Below, in pieces: positions 51,111 through 55,598 of a stretch of 55,598 nucleotides of DNA. Position numbers and translations under genes: made by a program. Every line of letters begins with the position of its first letter. Positions within the stretch are counted from its first letter, which is position 1. The notes under the pieces are model-generated. The model did no database searches, was not told the origin of the DNA, and saw only the letters and a program-made list of their open reading frames with translations. Origin of the DNA: Bacteroidales bacterium (GTDB lineage Bacteria > Bacteroidota > Bacteroidia > Bacteroidales > VadinHA17); NCBI GenBank assembly GCA_025454815.1, contig JALONR010000018.1, forward strand, positions 1-55,598, read 5' to 3'.

Positions 51111-52640
51111 TTAAAGATAAACGCTGAAACTGTTGAAGCTTGTCTCGCGGAATGCCCTGCCGATATTCATCAGGATATCCCCCGCGATCACTGATTCTTC
51201 CGAGTGTATCCTGAGGGCAATGTCACCCGAGAGGCCATGAAGGTATACACCGGCAATCGCTGCTTCACCGGGGTCATATCCCTGTGCCAGTAATGAGGCT
51301 ATCATACCGGTCAGCACGTCGCCGCTGCCACCGGTTGCCATTCCCGGGTTGCCGGTGCTGTTGAAGTATATCCTGCCGTCAGGCATTGCCACAGAAGTAT
51401 GGGCTCCCTTAAGCACAACGATGCATTTGTGCCTTTCGGCGAAGAGTACCTGTTCCTGCAGGAGGTGATAGTCTGTGCTCTCTGTGGCAGCCAGCCTTCG
51501 GAATTCACCCGGATGAGGAGTAATTATGGTGGCCGGCGGGAGCCTGTCAATCAGCCCCCTGTTTTGTGACATGATATTAAGTGCGTCTGCATCAAGCACC
51601 AGGGGTACGGTGACCTTCTCAAGGAGTTCTCCCAGCACTTCTGCGGTATCAGGGTCAGTGCCAAGACCGGGCCCTGCACCTATTGCCGCATAGGGTGAAA
51701 GGTCAGGAAGTGTGGTTATGTTGCCTGTACCGGGGTCAGGGGAAACCATTGCCTCGGGCAGGGCTGCCTGCAGCGCCAGTACGGATGCCGATGAGGTGTG
51801 CACGGTAACCAGCCCTGCACCTGCGCGGAGAGCGGCCCCTGCTGACAGGGTTGCTGCCCCGGCCTTGCCGTAGCTTCCGGCAATCAGGAGAACATGGCCA
51901 AACTTCCCCTTATGGTCAAACTTGCCCCTTCCCTTCAGCATCGGTCTTACGGTCTCACGGAGTATATAATGATAAGGTGTGGGCATAGCCGAGATTGTAT
52001 CAGCATGAAGCCCTATGTCTATCACTTCCCATTCACCCGTGAATTCGCCATTGCCGGCAAACATGAAAGATAGCTTCGGAAACTGGAAGGTGATCGTCCT
52101 TGAAGCCCTGACGATGTTTTCCCGGTCAGAGCCGGAATTATCCTCGCAGAAAAGCCCTGACGGTACGTCAACGGAAATTACAAACGCACCCGTGGCATTT
52201 ATTCTGCGTATTACAGCCGCAGCTGCTCCGGCCGGCGGCTTACGGAGACCTGTACCGAAAATGGCATCAATGATGACTTCATCACGGCTGATAACCGGAA
52301 ACTGATCAGGATCAGCCAGGCTGACCGTCATGATGCCACTCCGCTCAAGGCGCTCGGCATTCAGCCGGAACTCACTGCTTCGTCCCGACCCTGTCTCAAC
52401 CACATAGACCCTGACAACATACCCGTCCTCATGCATCAGCCGTGCCAGGACAAGCCCGTCACCGCCGTTGTTGCCCGGGCCGGCGAAAATACTGACCTTT
52501 CTCTCCGGGGCAACCAGATCCTTTATTCGCTGAAAGAGGGTTGTTGCGGCACGCTCCATCAAACCTGCCGGCGTGACAGGCTCAAGACGGATGGTGGCGG
52601 CATCTATCTCCCGTATGTCAGCTGATGTGAATATTTTCAT
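51111..52640 (-). CDS. nnr: Bifunctional NAD(P)HX epimerase/dehydratase
   Basis: Repairs hydrated NADH and NADPH: the N-terminal YjeF-type epimerase domain (about 1-215, with AGPGNNGGDGLVLARLM) interconverts R and S forms of NAD(P)HX. The C-terminal ribokinase-like dehydratase domain (about 225-509) dehydrates the S form using ADP (or ATP). The latter shows HVLLIAGSYGKAGAATLSAGAALRAGAGLVTVH, VLDADALN, TIITPHPGEF and MATGGSGDVLTGMIASLLAQGYDP. The fused form and 509-residue length are usual in bacteria. Co-transcribed with DUF4831. Confidence 0.95.
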   Translation of the reverse strand: MKIFTSADIREIDAATIRLEPVTPAGLMERAATTLFQRIKDLVAPERKVSIFAGPGNNGGDGLVLARLMHEDGYVVRVYVVETGSGRSSEFRLNAERLERSGIMTVSLADPDQFPVISRDEVIIDAIFGTGLRKPPAGAAAAVIRRINATGAFVISVDVPSGLFCEDNSGSDRENIVRASRTITFQFPKLSFMFAGNGEFTGEWEVIDIGLHADTISAMPTPYHYILRETVRPMLKGRGKFDHKGKFGHVLLIAGSYGKAGAATLSAGAALRAGAGLVTVHTSSASVLALQAALPEAMVSPDPGTGNITTLPDLSPYAAIGAGPGLGTDPDTAEVLGELLEKVTVPLVLDADALNIMSQNRGLIDRLPPATIITPHPGEFRRLAATESTDYHLLQEQVLFAERHKCIVVLKGAHTSVAMPDGRIYFNSTGNPGMATGGSGDVLTGMIASLLAQGYDPGEAAIAGVYLHGLSGDIALRIHSEESVIAGDILMNIGRAFRETSFNSFSVYL

Positions 52641-52741
52641 ACTTTACCGCTTGGTAGTGAGGTTACAAATGTAAAAATATAGACAATGCAAAATTATTTT
52701 ACCTGTGATATAATGCAATCACTCCAAATTAAAAAGATTAA

Positions 52742-52749
52742 TATATTTG
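52742..52749 (+). promoter_or_regulatory. -7 element of the POT transporter gene
   Basis: TATATTTG, 40 nt before the ATG at 52790. No -33 TTG at the usual spacing. Confidence 0.4.
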
Positions 52750-52789
52750 TCACCGTCAGAATTAATTAAACCACTTAACACGGAAAACT

Positions 52790-54589
52790 ATGCTCAAAAA
52801 TCATCCAAAAGGCCTGATTGTTGCCTTCTTCGCCAATATGGGAGAACGGTTCGGCTTCTACACCATGATGGCGATCCTGGTGCTCTTCCTGCAGGCCAAG
52901 TATGGTCTGACTGCTGATAAGGCCGGGAACATTTACAGCTCTTTTTACTTCAGCATCTATGCACTTGCGCTGGTCGGCGGGATTTTGGCCGATGCAACCA
53001 GGAAATACAAGACGGTTATCTTGTTCGGCATTATCATCATGTTCGCAGGATACGTCCTGATGGCCGTGCCCGGAATGCCACTTACCTTCACGGTGATTGC
53101 ACTCTTCACTATTGCATTCGGAAACGGCCTCTTCAAGGGCAACCTTCAGGCTGTAGTCGGTCAGATGTATGATAATCCGCAATATTCCAAAATGAGGGAC
53201 ACCGCCTTCATGATATTCTACATGGGTATCAACGTCGGTGCATTCTTCGCTCCCTTTGCCGCCAACGGTATCAGGAACTGGTGGCTGAAGACAAACGGAT
53301 TTGCTCATGACGGAAGCCTCCCGGCACTCTGTCACCAGTACAACGAAGGTCTCCTTACAAGCACTGACAAACTGGCGGAATTCCAGACCCTTGCCGATAA
53401 AGTCAACCTGGCAGGCCCCGTAACAGACATCGGAACCTTCGCAAACAACTATCTCGAAGTCTTCTCACGGGGGTACAATTATGCATTCGCAATCGCTGCC
53501 GGAGCAATGATAATCTCACTTCTCGTCTATGTATTTTTCAACAGGCTGCTTCCCAACAAGGAGAAACCTGCGAAGGCCACTGACGGGTCATCCAATACAA
53601 TTGAGTTTGAATTCAGACCCCTGATCTATGCAGCAATAGCAATGGCCATTTTTGCCTTGGGACTCAGTTTTGTCGTCGATGTGTTTACCAGTCTGGCAAT
53701 CGCACTTTTTGCAGGTTTCACCACCTGGATGCTTACAACTGCCAAGAAAGATGAGTATGCGAGGGTGTCATCACTTATCCTTGTGTTCGTGGTGGTGATC
53801 TTCTTCTGGATGTCATTCCACCAGAACGGACTGACTCTCACCCTTTTTGCAAGAGATTACACTTTCAAACAGGTGGAACCCTTCACCTATCTCTTCTTCA
53901 CCCTGCCCTCCATGCTGGCTGTGATCGGTGCCATTGCAGGATTGGTTCTGCTTCTAAGGAAAAACATGGAGATGCCTGCAAGGCTCATCGGAGGAGGCCT
54001 TTTCGTGGCCGCATTTGTAGCAGCGTACTTTTTTATAACCAAAGCCAACCCGCTGAACTCGATTGAGCCCGAGGTGTTCCAGTCATTCAACCCTCTCTTC
54101 ATTGTTGCACTTACATTCCCGGTCATGGGTGTTTTTGCATGGCTCAATAAGAAAAATATCGAGCCTTCAACTCCCAAGAAAATCGGAATAGGGATGATCA
54201 TCGCTGCCGTCGGTTTCGTGGTTGTACTGCTCTCTTCGATAAAGCTGCCCTCACCGGTATCACTTGCCGGATCTCCTGTCGCAGAAGCCCTGAGGGTCAG
54301 TCCCTACTGGCTGATAAGCAGTTACCTCATTCTGACTGTGGCTGAACTTTTCCTGAGCCCGATGGGACTCTCATTTGTCTCCAAAGTTGCTCCGTCGCGT
54401 TTCCAGGGTATGATGCAGGCAGGATGGCTTCTGGCTACTGCAACCGGGAACAAGCTTCTGTTCGTCGGAACCAAGCTCTGGGACAAGGTAGAGCTCTGGC
54501 AGCTCTGGACAGTATTCATCGTCTGCTGCCTCCTCTCCGCAGCATTCATCTTCTCAATCATGAAACGACTCGAATCCGCCACAAAATAA
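52790..54589 (+). CDS. POT-family proton-coupled peptide transporter
   Basis: Imports di- and tripeptides with protons across the inner membrane. The 599-residue protein has the POT signature GERFGFYTMMAILVLFLQAKYGL (ExxER-type helix 1) and KTVILFGIIIMFAGYVLMAVPG, and the segment GNGLFKGNLQAVVGQMYD. The region around 240-340 carries extra hydrophobic helices, as in the long bacterial POT proteins, and the C-terminal region has LTVAELFLSPMGLSFVSKVAPSRFQGMMQAGWL. It has its own terminator. With the peptidases in the window it supports peptide utilisation. Confidence 0.93.
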   Translation: MLKNHPKGLIVAFFANMGERFGFYTMMAILVLFLQAKYGLTADKAGNIYSSFYFSIYALALVGGILADATRKYKTVILFGIIIMFAGYVLMAVPGMPLTFTVIALFTIAFGNGLFKGNLQAVVGQMYDNPQYSKMRDTAFMIFYMGINVGAFFAPFAANGIRNWWLKTNGFAHDGSLPALCHQYNEGLLTSTDKLAEFQTLADKVNLAGPVTDIGTFANNYLEVFSRGYNYAFAIAAGAMIISLLVYVFFNRLLPNKEKPAKATDGSSNTIEFEFRPLIYAAIAMAIFALGLSFVVDVFTSLAIALFAGFTTWMLTTAKKDEYARVSSLILVFVVVIFFWMSFHQNGLTLTLFARDYTFKQVEPFTYLFFTLPSMLAVIGAIAGLVLLLRKNMEMPARLIGGGLFVAAFVAAYFFITKANPLNSIEPEVFQSFNPLFIVALTFPVMGVFAWLNKKNIEPSTPKKIGIGMIIAAVGFVVVLLSSIKLPSPVSLAGSPVAEALRVSPYWLISSYLILTVAELFLSPMGLSFVSKVAPSRFQGMMQAGWLLATATGNKLLFVGTKLWDKVELWQLWTVFIVCCLLSAAFIFSIMKRLESATK

Positions 54590-54613
54590 CGGATTGTCAT
54601 ACCAGGAAAAAGG

Positions 54614-54643
54614 GAGAGCCACACAAACGGCTCTCTTTTTTTT
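54614..54643 (+). terminator. Intrinsic terminator of the POT transporter gene
   Basis: GAGAGCC (54614-54620) pairs with GGCTCTC (54629-54635), followed by eight Ts. Confidence 0.92.
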
Positions 54644-54687
54644 GTCTTTTAACAACATATTGCAGCAGCAAAAAAAGATATAAATAA

Positions 54688-54695
54688 TATATTTG
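54688..54695 (+). promoter_or_regulatory. -7 element upstream of the 78-residue membrane protein
   Basis: TATATTTG with a TTG 25 nt upstream (54660-54662), slightly long for the consensus. The predicted start near 54700 leaves a leader of about 9 nt to the first ATG (54709) or 15 nt to the second (54715). Confidence 0.4.
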
Positions 54696-54708
54696 TCGGG
54701 TTAACCTG

Positions 54709-54945
54709 ATGACAATGAACAGCAGCAGAATGTACGACAGGATCTTTGCGATCTTCGGAACGGTGATGGTTTTCTTTTATTTCGGACTTGCCACATTCGT
54801 GCTTACAACAGACCTGTTTGCTTTAGACAAAGCAATGAGGATTCTGCTTGCAGTTCCTCTCTACATTTATGCAGTCTACCGGGTTTTTGTCTCCTGGGAA
54901 AAGATCAGGGACAGTTTCTTCAGCAGGGATAACGATGAAAAATAA
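54709..54945 (+). CDS. Small two-helix membrane protein
   Basis: A 78-residue protein with two hydrophobic helices (about 13-33, IFAIFGTVMVFFYFGLATFVL; about 44-62, ILLAVPLYIYAVYRVFV), then a short charged tail. No family is recognised. It lies upstream of a PstS-like lipoprotein in the same direction (174-bp gap) and may be part of the same unit; its function is unknown. An ATG at 54715 is an equally good start. Confidence 0.72.
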   Translation: MTMNSSRMYDRIFAIFGTVMVFFYFGLATFVLTTDLFALDKAMRILLAVPLYIYAVYRVFVSWEKIRDSFFSRDNDEK

Positions 54946-55118
54946 TCTTCCCGAAGCAGGGGGTACAGCCATGTTCAGACGGTCATATCTATTTAGTGGC
55001 ACAAACTTTGAAAAAGATTATTCAGGGATTGCCGAAAAATTTTACGTAAACAGTCCGGATTGATAATAAGATATTTATTAATATTGTGGCTCATAGCAAG
55101 TTGATAAGCAAAGGAACG

Positions 55119-55598
55119 ATGAACAGAACAAAATCCCTCACGGCAACCGCAGCCGGAGTGATCATCATAGCCATCCTGATCATTATGCCGGCCTGCAAAA
55201 ACAGGGGGACTGCAGCTCTCAAGGAGACCCCCACGTCAGGAAACATCAGGATTGCCGCTGACGAATCCTTCCAGCCAATAATTGACGCGGAGCTTGACAC
55301 TTTCACCGCCCTCTACCCCTATGCCGTCATTACACCGGTCTACATGCCGGAGAATGAACTTGTGGCATTCTTCCTTAATGATTCGGTGAAGGTGATTGTT
55401 TCATCATGGGCACCTACGGAAGACCAGAGAAAGGTGCTGCTCGATCTCCAGACAGTGGTACGCACAACGGTGGTGGCATATGATGCCCTGGCGCTCGTTC
55501 TCCATCGCAGCAATGGCGATTCACTGCTGACCTATGAAAATGTAAAGGATATTTTCACCGGGGCCGTTAAAGACTGGAAACAGATCAATCCCTCATCA
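55119..55598 (+). CDS. PstS-like substrate-binding lipoprotein, C-terminus cut by window edge
   Basis: Periplasmic binding protein resembling the phosphate-binding PstS family. A hydrophobic signal (TATAAGVIIIAILIIMPAC) with lipobox MPAC is followed by GNIRIAADESFQPIIDAELDTFTALYPYAVI, the PstS-like opening, and by YDALALVLHRSNGDSLLTYENVKDIFTGAVKDWKQINPSS. The latter matches the conserved segment in which the family places LT-EQ-IFSGK--NW. Only 160 codons are visible. Phosphate is the usual ligand; here it is inferred by homology. Confidence 0.88.
   Translation, partial: MNRTKSLTATAAGVIIIAILIIMPACKNRGTAALKETPTSGNIRIAADESFQPIIDAELDTFTALYPYAVITPVYMPENELVAFFLNDSVKVIVSSWAPTEDQRKVLLDLQTVVRTTVVAYDALALVLHRSNGDSLLTYENVKDIFTGAVKDWKQINPSS

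Noticed and set aside
54848..55063. Overlapping 71-codon frame after the small membrane protein
   Set aside because: It overlaps the better-supported 78-residue gene out of frame and has no recognisable feature.

Overview
The window comes from a member of the Bacteroidota, most likely an anaerobic Bacteroidales-type organism. Evidence for this is a SusC/SusD pair, a second TonB-receptor/surface-lipoprotein pair, a DUF4831 lipoprotein, a C69 dipeptidase, ribonuclease Y next to zapA, and many copies of the phylum-specific promoter (TTG near -33, TAnnTTTG near -7). Gene density is high. I see no phage, transposase or CRISPR array. Genus and species cannot be named from the sequence.

Layout. 1-3.6 kb: a minus-strand housekeeping block (coiled-coil protein, zapA, a structured small RNA that may be 6S RNA, rny, and wecB cut by the window edge). 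3.6-9.5 kb: an M23 envelope peptidase, a 22-bp tandem repeat, a sugar-1-phosphate nucleotidyltransferase divergent from cutC across a perfect inverted repeat, a C69 dipeptidase, and rplS with promoter and terminator. 9.6-17.3 kb: a TonB receptor with a BIG2/beta-helix lipoprotein, then a large AsmA protein. 17.4-20.4 kb: a small island of DUF134 regulator, DUF5320 glycine/arginine-rich protein, radical SAM protein and DUF89 protein. Its two divergent transcription units carry the same 14-bp palindrome over their promoters. 20.6-20.9 kb: tRNA-Arg(ACG) followed by tandem copies of its own 3' end plus terminators. 21-26.9 kb: TerC, two small exported proteins, an exported ankyrin protein, a lipoprotein Xaa-Pro aminopeptidase and a ChaN-like protein.

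27-38 kb looks like a dedicated glycoprotein N-glycan locus. HAD phosphatase, PNGase F, SusC and SusD run on the minus strand. A FucP-type sugar transporter, a NahK-like N-acetylhexosamine 1-kinase and an SGNH esterase run divergently on the plus strand. Together they could cleave N-glycans, import the sugars, and phosphorylate them at C1. The nucleotidyltransferase at 5.6-6.4 kb could then activate them and wecB could epimerise UDP-GlcNAc.

38-42 kb holds a three-gene biotin-dependent acyl-CoA carboxylase (carboxyltransferase, biotin carboxylase, biotin carrier), followed by a PhoD-like phosphatase. 44.7-47.6 kb is PepD with an MFS carrier (probably dipeptide uptake and cleavage). The rest contains an exported thioredoxin, a methyltransferase-like protein with a GT4 glycosyltransferase, DUF4831 with the NAD(P)HX repair enzyme Nnr, a POT peptide transporter, a 78-residue membrane protein, and a PstS-like lipoprotein cut by the right edge. 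The repeated presence of peptidases and peptide carriers suggests that peptides and glycoproteins are important nutrients.
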